Below, in pieces: positions 1-12,200 of a stretch of 64,000 nt of DNA. The position numbers and the translations under genes are program-made. Location: positions 1 through 64,000 of the forward strand of contig WNNJ02002392.1 of assembly GCA_012934845.2 (NCBI GenBank). The letters run 5' to 3'. Below the pieces are notes generated by a model that saw only the letters and a list, made by a program, of their open reading frames with translations, ran no database searches and had not been told where the DNA came from. How positions within the stretch are numbered: position 1 is the stretch's first letter; each line of letters begins with the position of its first letter. Source of the stretch: Pomphorhynchus laevis. Lineage: Eukaryota; Acanthocephala; Palaeacanthocephala; Echinorhynchida; Pomphorhynchidae.

Positions 1-166
1 AATCGAGCATATTCTTCAGTCTGCAAACTTTCGTCACTCCTAGACGGTCATGTGATAGCCGGCAGCCATCGTCAGTAAGATGAACTATCACACGCCGTTT
101 CGGCTGCCTCTGTGACATTGTGAAAATGCATTTCCGACATCTAGCTTAAATTGTTGGTGGCGTTAT

Positions 167-167
<1 letters not shown>

Positions 168-200
<33 letters not shown>
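168..200. repeat. (TA)n microsatellite
   Basis: Pure TA dinucleotide run. It lies just beyond the 3' end of the minus-strand Penelope-like element that follows, a position also seen for TA tracts near other ribozyme-bearing ends in this window. Confidence 0.95.
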
Positions 201-203
<3 letters not shown>

Positions 204-290
204 TCAGGACTGCCGTCTGCGATCATCGAAGACCAACAATATGTGAATAGAATAAGAGCAGAAGACAGGAACAATATTTTTGTTAAAAAC

Positions 291-317
291 GTTTCAACCC
301 TTCCGGGTCTTCGTCAG
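291..317 (-). ncRNA. hammerhead-like motif at PLE-1 3' end
   Basis: On the minus strand CTGACGA is followed by a short hairpin (GACCC, GGAA, GGGTT) and then GAAAC. This is the CUGANGA - stem II - GAAA core order of a hammerhead ribozyme. PLE ends are known to carry such motifs. I could not draw a convincing stem III and cleavage triplet, so activity is doubtful. Confidence 0.5.
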
Positions 318-407
318 TTTATCTACAACACAAATACAAATTAAAAAACTACAGGCAGAACAAAAGGAATACACGCCAAAAGAAAAACGAAACAAAACCG
401 AGAATTG

Positions 408-1571
408 TTAGCCTACGTCTCGCCATGTGTAAATGTGTTTATCGTCGTTGAGGCCTGGCTGTACGTCAGTGTAGAGCTTTCCTATCCACTTTTGCTCCAC
501 CGCTTTTCGTTCTGCCTCATCGTCCACGATATCGAGAATCTGGTAGCTCATATCGTGATCCTTTCCTTCTTTAATCACATGTGAAGCTATCCCGTCTGCC
601 TTCATCTCTATCGTAATATGGTGTCTTCTCTTGTTGAGACGGTCTTTTAACGCATGCTTCGTCTCACCAACGTACTGTACGTGGCACTTTTCACACGTTC
701 CTAAATACACCACTCCCTTTGTTTTGCAGGATGCATTTTGTTTGATCTTGTAATGCTGCTCTGTTGCACTTCCTATAATCTCACTGTTTACATTGATGGC
801 AGGGCAGCACTTACACCTCTTGTCCTCACACCTGATTGTCGAATGATCTTGCTTGTCTCGCGCATTTAGATCGCTTCGCACTAGCGCTGATTTAATCGTG
901 CGCCTAGACCGATAGTAGACCTTTGTCCCTCTTATCTTAGACCCTGTCTGGCTATTCACCGTTTGTGTCAACCTCCTTACGTCGGTGTCGAAGTACCTCA
1001 GTGTGGGACAATAGTCGGTTACCACCAGTGTCCTAGGGACATCTTTCGATGTGCGCCCTTCCTTGGGAATCAAACATCTGCTAATCAGGGTGGAGACTAG
1101 GCGTCTCTGGTAGCCACGCTTTATCAATGCTCCTGCGAGCATGTCAAGATGTTTGATTCGTGCTCTGTGATCGCTGCAGAGTCGAACAATTCGACATGCC
1201 TCGTTCTTAATCATATTTAATTTCGTGGACTTCGAGTGGTTGCTTCGAGCATGAAGGTAGGTCGGCACGAAAGTCTTCTTTCTGTAGATTTCCGTATCGA
1301 TCCGCCCCCGTTTGTTTCTGTATATCTCAAGATCCAGAAAGATAACACTCTGTCCTGAGTGGATGTCGAACTCAAGGGATCCTGCTGTAGTGAAGGCGTC
1401 TCTAAGTATGTCCAGCTCGGCGGTCGGAAAGATTGTGAAGATATCATCGATATACCTCACATATATAAGCGGCGGTGTGGTAAGCTTCCTTAGTATGTTA
1501 CATTCATATTGATGCATATAGATGATTGCGTATGTCGGGGCCATCGACGTCCTCATTGCGGTACCGTTCAC
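408..1571 (-). CDS. PLE RT C-terminal half plus GIY-YIG endonuclease
   Basis: Open frame of 387 residues. Residues 1-60 hold the end of the RT palm with RYIDDIF, the metal-binding RT box. A thumb/linker follows to about residue 250, then a cysteine-rich knuckle (CEDKRCKCC), then GIY-YIG with VVYLG and YVGETKHALKDR from about residue 290. The first Met is internal: the RT continues upstream in another frame, so this is part of a larger broken ORF and not a free-standing gene. Confidence 0.85.
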   Translation of the reverse strand: MNGTAMRTSMAPTYAIIYMHQYECNILRKLTTPPLIYVRYIDDIFTIFPTAELDILRDAFTTAGSLEFDIHSGQSVIFLDLEIYRNKRGRIDTEIYRKKTFVPTYLHARSNHSKSTKLNMIKNEACRIVRLCSDHRARIKHLDMLAGALIKRGYQRRLVSTLISRCLIPKEGRTSKDVPRTLVVTDYCPTLRYFDTDVRRLTQTVNSQTGSKIRGTKVYYRSRRTIKSALVRSDLNARDKQDHSTIRCEDKRCKCCPAINVNSEIIGSATEQHYKIKQNASCKTKGVVYLGTCEKCHVQYVGETKHALKDRLNKRRHHITIEMKADGIASHVIKEGKDHDMSYQILDIVDDEAERKAVEQKWIGKLYTDVQPGLNDDKHIYTWRDVG

Positions 1572-2035
1572 TTGCTTTTAGAGCTCGCCGTTAAACTGGA
1601 AGACATTATTCTTCAGTATTACAGTTGCTGCTTCTGTAATGAAGTTTATTTTCTTCACACTCCATCCAGCATTTTCCATCATTTCACGCAGTGCAGATAC
1701 TCCGGCTGTGTTGTCTATCGACGTATACAGCGAAGACACGTCCATTGTTACCAAGGACTGGTCCGCTGTCAAGTTTCTCCTGATAGAGTCGAATTTCGTT
1801 AAGAAATCCGTGGTACTGGCTAAATGAGCTGGTACCCCCATTCAATAGAGGCTTTATAAGTTCGCCAATGTGTCGACTCAGCTTCTCAGTCGCTGTTCCG
1901 TTACAACTGACTATTGGTCTTCCCGGACATGGTTGTTTGAGCTTTGTGTCTTCGGGAGCATGTAAAAACAGCCGGGCCTGGGATGCGGCATAACTAATCG
2001 CGTGATCAACTCAGCATCGACAGCTCTAAGGCTAT

Positions 2036-3055
2036 ATATATAATGCAGTGTGTTGGATTTTAAAAATAAATAGTACGATATTGCAACGAGAACATAATTT
2101 AAAACATTTAGCGTCTGTATTATTAAAAACTTAATTCGCCTGAATCAAATCTTTATTTAAAGGATATCTTATGTCTATCTGTATACAAGTTATTTTTCTT
2201 AATAACTAAATAAATAAATGTTGCACTGCTTTTGTCAAAAAATTAAAAACAGATTTTTACTTACATCTTCGAAAGTGGTTGTTCAAATTTTAAAGTAATT
2301 GACTTACCCACACATATGGTAGAGTTGTCGAAAATTATTAAACTTTTCAGCGACAAGCCCATAACCTTGTTCAAACATAAAAGAAATTTATAAAATTTTG
2401 TATTTTTTAATTTTGTACATCTCAAATTATTATTAGAAATATTAAGGTTTAATCACTCATATATTAAAAAAAATATATCTTAGAGATTTTAATAGGGTCA
2501 TTATCAATTTTGAGCTATTGTACACGTATCGTTACTAGTATTAATAAGAATCGGATGAACTTTTGTTGTGATTTTCTTTAATTTATTATAGTCTATATTT
2601 CAAATATACAGTTTTGAACAGTCTGGAAGACAGTATTGCAACAGAAGAATGATTGATATATGCTATCTTTGAATGCTGTAAGCAAAACATCTTTAAATAC
2701 TATTTAAATTCATCAAGTTAAAATGGATTACTTTTGCCAAATCATAATCACAAATTTAATTGATTTTTAAACAGGAAGTTGCTCAAGTATTACTATAGAC
2801 GATTTGAATGAGTTAAATATTGAAGGATTGATTTCTGTTTAAACAAATAATTGACGTTTTATTATTGCTAAATATACAGCGATCTAGTCAAGTTGTATCA
2901 TCCTAATCAATAGAATGTAACATTAAGTAATTAGAATTACGTTGTAATTAGAATTGACCTGAAAGAATTACTTTTGCTTCTGTGTGTTAATGTTTGTTCA
3001 TTTTTTTCTATCTTTTCATCACTAAAATTTCAAGTTTTATTACAATCATTTACAG
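2036..3055. other. AT-rich stretch with no recognised feature
   Basis: No coding similarity or repeat structure stands out. It may be an intron or upstream region of the LIN54-like gene, whose first plausible exon starts at 3056 after a TTTACAG acceptor. Confidence 0.5.
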
Positions 3056-3264
3056 ATTAATCTCCGCACATTAATTTCTAATGATATGAACGTTTCAAGA
3101 TCAGCAGCATCGACAGACATCACAGATAATAATTCATGTAGCACAGACAATACAAGTCAAAGACTACTTCTACCACCATCACAAGTTCATTCAGCTCGAA
3201 AAATTCAAAACCATATGAATCCGAGCAATGTTCATAGTATATCTGTTGCAAAATTCAATGTACA
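3056..3264 (+). CDS. LIN54-like gene, probable upstream exon
   Basis: Preceded by a TTTACAG acceptor and ended by a GTAAGT donor at 3265, open throughout in the frame [16 protein letters not shown]. Ser/Asn/Thr-rich with no domain. Joins in frame to 3324-3383. A Met at 3086 could be a start, but the frame is open upstream, so the true start may lie further 5'. Confidence 0.5.
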
Positions 3265-6200
3265 GTAAGTTAATGAAATTACGTATTTACAGTATCTATG
3301 AATACCATTATCTTGTTTTGCAGAACAGTTAAGCACAAGTATATTGACAAGATTGAGAACAAGGGTCACACCAAGAATCACAGGTAATTTTATAACCAAG
3401 CTGCACGTAACATAATTAGAAATTAGTTATTTAAAAATTAGCTCAAATTAACTTAATCAATTTTGGTCTTCTTTCGATCTATTAATGATAGATATCAGAA
3501 ATAACTGAATCTAATTTTTATCGTTTGATTATGTCAATTTTGAATTTTTCTCAAGATCATTTTTAAGGAATTTTAAAATTTGAATGTCACTTGATTTTTC
3601 CCGTGATCTTGTATTATTTTAATTTAACTTTGTTATTAATTTTGCGGTGGCTCCTGTTTATATAGTTTGTTCGATTTCAACAGTAATGAAATTTTTACAA
3701 CGTATTTTGCAAAAGAGCCGAGCTATTATGCAAACGCAGCGACTTGTGATTTAGAAATGATTCAGTTTAAATTTGACGACGAAAACGCAAAAGCAATGAA
3801 GTCAAACAAAATGAACCACAATAGTACAAATTATTTTATTTGATATCTCAATAGTATCTAGCATAACCAGAAATGTAATGGATGCATCTTTACTTTTTTT
3901 AATCAATTTTTTAATTTTGCTATCAACAAATTCGCTTTGTGACAATTAACTTTGCATGTTGCTATATTAAATTCGTTTGTAATTGATTTAATTATCAACT
4001 TTCGTTATTGTAATCAATTTTCTTGCTGTGCAACCAATTTATTTAGTTTCGAACCGATGTTGTCAGTTTTGCATTTATCTTACCTTAAATATGCCGTATT
4101 GTTAATTACATTAGTTATTCAATTTTTATTGATTATTGTCGTCGTTTGCTAACATTTTTTTATAATATGCGCCTAGAGCATTTAGATTAAAATACAGATT
4201 AGCCATCGCAGTTCAGTTTATCTAATATTTTCCACTCTTAAAGATGTATATTAGGTTAATGTAAATGTTATCACAAACGCTTTCACGTATGCAATTACCG
4301 GCATAGTTGACTAGTATGAACCTTTTAACCACTTTATAATTCAACTGTTCATATAAATTAATCCTATGTTTTCCAAAAAAACTAGTTGTTCGTGTTCTTT
4401 GCTGGTTATGTAAGCCTAATAATTATTTATTCTTGTATATACCTGAAAAGTTTAAGTCTAGTTACTTGCAAAATGTTAAATTCTTGTTATAATGATTTAA
4501 AATATTGTAACCCTGTAATACACTTTAAATATACAAGCATATAATCTTAAATAAACGTAATTTGCAAGCTACAATGCATGTTTAAATACATTGAAATGTT
4601 ATTATTAACATTAAATAAAATAGTTTATTTAATAGGCATCAATCTAAAAGCCACGATTTTGCTCTTCTGCTTACTGATTTATCTTATCAGACCAACTATA
4701 TAAAGTGATTAACATTAATACTTCTTGGCTTTGTCCGAAATTCCAAATTTAGTCTTTTACTTGTCCCAAGCGTCTGTTTATGATAGTTTTTTTCTTTTTA
4801 CAATATTGTCGTCCTATACCGTTTTATTTCGTTCTTTCTTAATGTTAACTAAATAGGCCAAACAATTACGAAACAGATCCTCCATTTACCTAAATTAAAA
4901 TCTATTTGAAGAAGCTAATTGCACAAATACTCATAAATTGTTTAACGAAGAAACGAAATCGTTTGCAAAATTTATTGTACTGTTCGTAAATATCACTGAG
5001 GCTATTCTATAAAGATATATTGATAAGTTTTTAAATTTAAAAATATAACGAAAATTTAGATGAGCTACTGACGAAGCCGTAACGCAGCGAAAGGTTTGGC
5101 AATAAAATAACTTACTCACTCTTTGATCTGATTAACTTTTACATCTTAATAACGAAAATTGATTGACCATTGTACGACACCACAGACTTTCATTGTATTT
5201 TGTTCATTATGATTTCTCTCTTAATGTCTGATATTTTTGTTCTAAATAACTTGTTTTTAAATTCACCTAATCTGTCAATTTTAGAAACGATTTTTATGAA
5301 CATAATTTCGCTATTTAGGGTTGATTTTGGTTTTCACTTTCTATTTATAAAATGCATAGCCCAGCAGCTACAATCTGTATATATTGAATTGGATAATCAC
5401 AATACAGAAATCCATGTATTTGTTCATTGCAATTTGTTCACTTTGTAATTTCCTAATTAATACTGTTGTATAATTTTTTTCACGTTAAACCTGAAAATAC
5501 AGCAATTTCTTATTAAAAATGCAGAATTCATTGGGCACCAATCTATTCAAAATAATATTAAACTTTTTTATTCTCATCATATAGAATTTATGTTGCTTTT
5601 AAAGATAACAAGAAATAAACATTAACATCAGATATTTAGATAATATTTTAAATAGTATTAGTTTCTGTTAACTAATTTGATTTATACTATCATTTAAGAA
5701 AATCGGCCATTATCAAACCAGATGCTTCAACAACCAATTCTGTCATTAATGATGTCGCATCAGCAGTTACAACCATAACCGATGCTTCTACTACTGACAC
5801 AACTAACACGATTACCACCACGCCTGTGGCCGCTGCTGTTGTCTCGACAGCTGGCGAGTCTCCGGACTCTCTAAGGCAAGCACATCGTACATGCAGTTGC
5901 ACACGCTCAATGTGCTTAAAGCTGTAGGTAAAAAATATTGACAATATACAAGTTACTTTCAAAATTACAACTTATTTAGCTACTGTGAATGTTTTACAAA
6001 TGGCCGATTTTGTCTTGATTGTCATTGTACAAACTGTCATAATAGTTTGGATTTTGAAGAAGAACGAAACAAATCAATACGATTAATTCTTCAACGGAAT
6101 CCAAATGCATTTAAATCTAAAATAGGTAAACATTTTGAACTTAATATGCTTTTCTGTAGATCTACTCTTTTAATTGAGCAATAGTTATTTTATTCGTTTA

Positions 6201-9200
6201 GATATCGGATCATCTGTAAATGCTCAATCCCCTTTATTGAATCTTCATGATCACAATATTAACGTTGATATATCTAGCCGGAAACGAAGACAACGTTCGA
6301 GCGCTATACTTGATTCATTGTTGACTAACAAACTATCAAAGATGAATGATATAAACACTTTGCAGAGAAGTCCGCATCGGACAAAAATGCCATTGTCGGC
6401 ACAACATTTAATGCTCTACAATCCTGCAAGCTCATTACATACCGAAATAGTAGGTAAGTAGTTCCTGTAATTTTTATTGCCTGAGATTCTTTCGTATCTT
6501 AATTTATAATGCTTTACACAATTATTTAATTTCTGATTTTTAAATTTGGTTCCATTCACAGACAAAGAAAAAGTGTTATACTGATGGATAGATAAAATTG
6601 TGTTTATTTGAACGAATCAAGACGAAGACTTATTTATTTGACAAGCTTTCAAAATTTATTCCTTCTTCAGTATTGCAAAATCAGTAATAAATTCTGTTTC
6701 ATGCACATATTTAAGCTCTTTTATGAATTGCGTGTAAACTGGAAGAATTTGTAGAATTTTGATGTGGATCAAGGAGTATTCGGGCTTTATGGTAAATGAT
6801 AGATGTTCACCGAATTTTGATGTTTGTCCGACATCAGTTGTCCAATCCAATATAGTTATGTCATTTCCTTTTAGCTGTGTCTTGTATGTTTGCCTGTATG
6901 ATTGTTGTTTTCATTGTGTGTCCTTTGTTTTGGATGCAGTGTTTCGCCGCTCTGTCATTTTTGACTCGTTTGTGGCCAATGTCTGATCCACGTGTGAGTG
7001 CGCAGTCTATCCGACGTATATGCTGGGGCATTTATCGCACTTACATAAGTATATGACCGCTTTGCTTTTGTAATTGTATCGACCTTTTATTTTATACGTA
7101 GCTCCTGTGACGGTGCTTACAACCTTTGCTATGCTGTTCATTTCAGCACAGCACTTGCATCGTATGCATTTGCATGGCATACTAGTTCCTTTATAGATCT
7201 CTCTATGTATATTTCTCAGCATGTCGTTGAGTGTGTATGGGCTTCGGAAGGCTATTTTTGGAATTCGGAAGAACGATTGACAGTCAACGTCGACACTCTT
7301 TATTGCTGACCTCATGTCTCGTTGAAGATTTTCGAGCGCCGAGTGGTGTCGAGTGACTACATAGGCCAAGTTTCTTCACGATTGTTTTCTTTATTAGTAA
7401 GAAGTGTGTCCCGGTATTTTTCTGAACGATTGCTAATTGCCTTTGGTCAATCTTTCTTCTGTAACCTCGAATGAAGAACACGCGTATCAGCAGGTTAGCA
7501 TGATTTTTTAACTCACCATCCGTTGGGCAGATTTTCCGAATTCTGACAAATTCATTCCTGATTATCATGCGATTTGCATGCTTAGGAACAACTTCGCACA
7601 TTCAAAATCGTGCGGATACCGGTGAAATTTTTATGTAGTGTGGTTTGCCATACATTTGTTGTTTTATAAACCTCCGTATCAAGGAAAGCTGTAATATTTT
7701 GGACACTATGTGTAAATCAAAGTTCGCTCATATTGTGTAGGTTATCAAGTAATGTTTGTAAGCTCCCAGCATCATGTGTTTATATGGCAAAGACATCATC
7801 GATATAGCGCCACCAAAATATTGGTTTAAGGGTTTTGTTGTTATGTATGCTTCTTCTATGTCAGTGATGTGCAAGCTGGCAAATAGTGGAGCAACCGAGC
7901 TACCCATCGCCGTACCAATATTTTGCACGAATACTTTATTTTGGAATTCAAATGTATTTGACTGTATAACTAGTTCCAGGAGGGCGATATACATTTTAGT
8001 CGTTTGTTCGGTATATTGGGATTGTTTTAGCCATTTGTAAATGCATTCCACTCCCTTTGTTTGATCTATGCAAGCTCCTATTACAGGAGTTTCGTAGAAA
8101 ATAAAAGGCCAATGCGATTGCAAAAGCAAAGCCGTCATATACTTATGTAAGTTCGAGAATGCTCCAGCATGTACGTTGGACAGACTGGCGAGCAGATGAA
8201 CATCCGCGCACTCACACGTGGATTAGACATCGCCCACAAATGAGTCAAGAATAGCGGAGGAGAAAACGAAGGACATACAATGCAAACAGCAATCATACAG
8301 GCAGACATACAAGACACAGCTAAAAGGAAATGACAGAACTATATTGGATTGGACAACTGATGTCGGACAAACATCAAAATGCTGTGAACATATATCATTT
8401 ACCATAAAGCCCGAATACTCCCTATTCCATATTAAAATTCTCCAAATTCTTCCAGAGTTTACACGCAGCTTATAAAAGAGCTTAAATATGTGCATGAAAC
8501 AATTTATTACTGATTTTGCAATACTAAAGAAGAAAGAAATCCCGAAAGCTTGTCAAATAAATAAGAGTATTTGCCTTGATTCTTTTAAATAAATACGATA
8601 TATAATGGAGCTGAATTCAATAGCTACGAGCTGTGATCTATATAGGATACTTTCAAATTCTAAATTATCGTAACAGAAATCTTTGGTTGGTTACGTTACT
8701 AAATTATAATATATATAAAAACGTTATATAACTTATATATATAAGTTATAACCCATATATGTAACTTTTTTGTATAAAAAAGTTATATATAACTGAGAAA
8801 AGGTTCTAATTGCTTAATCCTGTTACAATTTTCCTAACGAAGCCGAGATGAGAAACGTTAAAAAAAGAAAATTTATCTTGTCTGCTTTTCGATCAAAATA
8901 TATTGACGTATTGCTAGCAACTCAGCAAGAGAACTTCAGGATTGTACAGTGTTGCTCTGCGTATAAGCACTATTGTACTATTGTTTTATTAATATGAAAT
9001 TTAGATAGCTTTGATAGGTTATCTGAAACATTTATAAATTACTAGGAGCATGATTTATTTTTATAATCATGTTTTACTTTTCCACATATATTCGATGTGA
9101 GATTTAACTGTTACTTAAGATAATAATAAATTTAATGTAACTTTTAAGCTGAACATTTTGATGGATGGAAATAAAAAGTATACTTTATATTAGAATAAGA

Positions 9201-12200
9201 TTCACTAGATAATCATTTGTATTAGAATTAGATACTATATAAGTAAATTTCATCAGAGAAAATACGTCATTAGCATGTATTTCCCTTCGCTGCTATGCTT
9301 GGTCGAGGAATTAGGGGTCAAAACCTGATAGCATAGCAGTTCCTCCAGAAAACATCTTATCTTAATTCTGATACATCATCTGTTATTTATTAGTCAATTC
9401 ATAAAAATTGACTTTTATTTTAAATTACAATTTTAACTTCATATAAATTATGAAATTTCTTTAACACATTTATTATTTATAGTTATTCATTATTTATAAT
9501 TATTTATTAATTAATTTATTAGATGTAGTATTATATAAAAATATGTTATTTATAATATAGTATTTACAATATATATAATAATATATTATGTCATAACGTT
9601 TATTTTGCCGTTTTAATTTTTAGAAAAATTTACATTTCATCCTGACTGTTTAAGTAGAAATTAAATTTAATTAAAGTTACAATAAAATGATATTTTTTCG
9701 AAGATTCAGCCCATGGTCATCATGTAAAAGGTTGCAATTGCCGAAAGTCATCCTGCCTTAAAAAATACTGTGAATGTTATGAGGTAGATTATATGATTGT
9801 ATTCTTATATTCTAGATCTTTATTTTCCAGGCTCAGATTCCTTGTACATCATTATGTAAATGTGTTAACTGTAAGAATATGTACACTGCGTATATACCTA
9901 ACAGCATAGATAAGGACAAGACAATATCATCGCTGTCATCAGACCAACCACATCGACATTCTGTTGGCCTAGTTGACGAAGCAGATCACTGTGATGGTCG
10001 TTTGTTTGATAACAATGATTATTTTAACAGTATATCCGATCAGCATAGATTAGCAGAACATCACACGCCTTGCCATCAGTCAACAACAACTCCTGATGAA
10101 TTCATGCATATCATGGTTGAGATGAAACATCCACCAGAAACAAGCAATGCATTCGTTAGCAGACCATCGTCACACGACTCTGATGATGCTAATCGTAATA
10201 ATGATTTCAATGCCGACACAAGTATTAACCAAAATATTGATGATGATAGTAGCAGTGGTGTCCAGTTGCCTTCCTCCTTTCTAAGTAGATATCGTATTGG
10301 ACGTCGTAGTAGTAATTCGTCTGTGTTTTTGATAAATAATCCCTGCAAAAATGTTACTACGACTGATGTTAGCGATGGCATCAGCAGCGAATCACTTCCA
10401 CTTGAAAGACACACTTCATCGTTAGGTCTTACTGGCGTTGTCATTCCTAATGACATTATGACTAGCTTTGCAAACGAACCGTATTTATTTGCTGCTAGCA
10501 ATAATAGAAATACAACAGATTTTTATAAAATAAAACGAAATCTACAAAATACGGTTCAAATATACAACAATGATGACATAAAGTGCTATCTTTCTGCGAA
10601 AGGTAACTTTGCTCTTGATTTGTCGACGACAACAGCAGTAACAAATAGAGCATCGATGCTTTCTGCTAGCCTGGATGCTGGTGTTAATAGTGGTGGTCAC
10701 AAGAATAGTGGTATCACAAATCGATACGACAGAAACTGTGGTCTGACAAACCAAATATCTGGTTTGTCATCGTCTTCGTCGAACGCATTGCTGAAGTCTA
10801 AGAATGTAAAGCTTATTTCAGATAGGTGTCAGCATTTGTTGGACAGCCAATGCTACGGTGATGCCATAGAGTACATTATGGAAGATCAACTCGACAAGTC
10901 TAGTTACACTTACAATACGCTAATTACACTGTCAAGTGTATTTTCAGCTTCAACTATTTCCTCGGTGTACCGTTCGTCATCACTGAATTACCGTCGAGAT
11001 CTAAATAACATAACAGCATCAACTGTAAAATTAATGATGAAGAGCTCAACTAAGTCCTTAACAAAGTATCCTCGTTTGTTGGATGAGTTATTATCCTCCT
11101 CGGTATTGACAGCCCGTCGCAAGACTAACACCGCTGCTACGACAGACAAAAGCGATAATGAATCTTCATCTCGCTTAAATAATAAGAGCAACATCCGAAT
11201 TTATAACTCACCTAATCAGGACAGTTGCAGCCGGAAACAATCATTACGACCACGAAAGCAATCGCAAAAATCAGTAAAAGATAATTCAGTATCTTCCACT
11301 GCGAATTTAATTAGTTGGCCTTTGCAAGCAACCCATCAAATCCAACAACAAGCTGATCAACAACCAGAATTGTATAATATAAAGCAACTGTCATTATCAG
11401 AAAAGACGACTGCAACAGATATCCCGCGAATTTCGCGTCATCAGCACAGGAAATCGACTGCAACGGGCTGCATTGCTACTAACAACACGATAACTAGAAG
11501 TTCTAGCAAATTACGAATATCTGTTGCTTCTTTATCTACCAACCATCGTCATCATCATTATGGAGAAATTGCAGCATCACAGAATGAACTCAACGCATTC
11601 CGATTCGCAAATCGCGATATATTACAAGCCGTACTTAAATGTGTAGTTGCTCGTTCGTTGTGTTGGCTAACTCACCACTCCCAAAAAGATAGCAACAACC
11701 ACAATCAAAGCCATCACGATAACAACACAACAAGCTGCAAAAGCGACATTAAAAAAGAGCGTATCAGCGTAATTCAAAACCAGAAACATCAATATCCGCT
11801 ATTTAAACGATTCAGACGATGTTCCGTTTTATCAAGATCCCTATCGACGGAATCATCTGGATTAACAAAAAACGCACCAAGCAACCCCTCCAACGATAAC
11901 GTTTTGCAAAGTCGACGAAACTGTTCTTCATTTGATCCGGAAGATAAAGAAACATTGAATGAAACAGTTAAGAATAGTCTACAAAGTTTGAATCATATAT
12001 CTGCAACAATTGCCAGATCATCACGTTCATTTGTTGTTTCTGCTGCTAAGGCCAACAATCAACCCTTACAATCGCTACCTATATCATCATTATTAAGGAC
12101 CCCGTTGTGCAGTAGTAGTAATCATCTTGCTACCAACGTTGATATAAGCTGTCCAAACGACTCTTGTCGATCTACTACTACCGCAACGGCAAAAGAAACT

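Larger units (their letters stand above)
201..2035 (-). mobile_element. Penelope-like element (PLE-1), RT plus GIY-YIG, broken
   Basis: Minus-strand Penelope-like retroelement, truncated at its 5' side and broken by a few interruptions. Reading leftwards it shows the RT entry motif (FYMLPK, then a PGRPIVS-like segment, about 1,880-2,000), RT motif A (VTMDVSSLYTSI, about 1,730), the catalytic RYIDDIF (about 1,430-1,455), a cysteine cluster (CKCC) and a GIY-YIG endonuclease (VVYLGTC ... YVGETK, about 660-715). The 3' end carries a hammerhead-like motif and then a TA run. The RT copies RNA and the GIY-YIG nuclease nicks the target, as is known for EN(+) PLEs. Family-level identity is clear; the exact clade is not assigned. 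Confidence 0.9.

Noticed and set aside
5690-5962. Minus-strand 90-residue ORF
   Set aside because: It is the shadow of the CXC1 exon on the plus strand.
10076-10501. 141-residue minus ORF inside the LIN54-like exon
   Set aside because: Antisense shadow of a Ser/Thr-rich coding exon; no motif.
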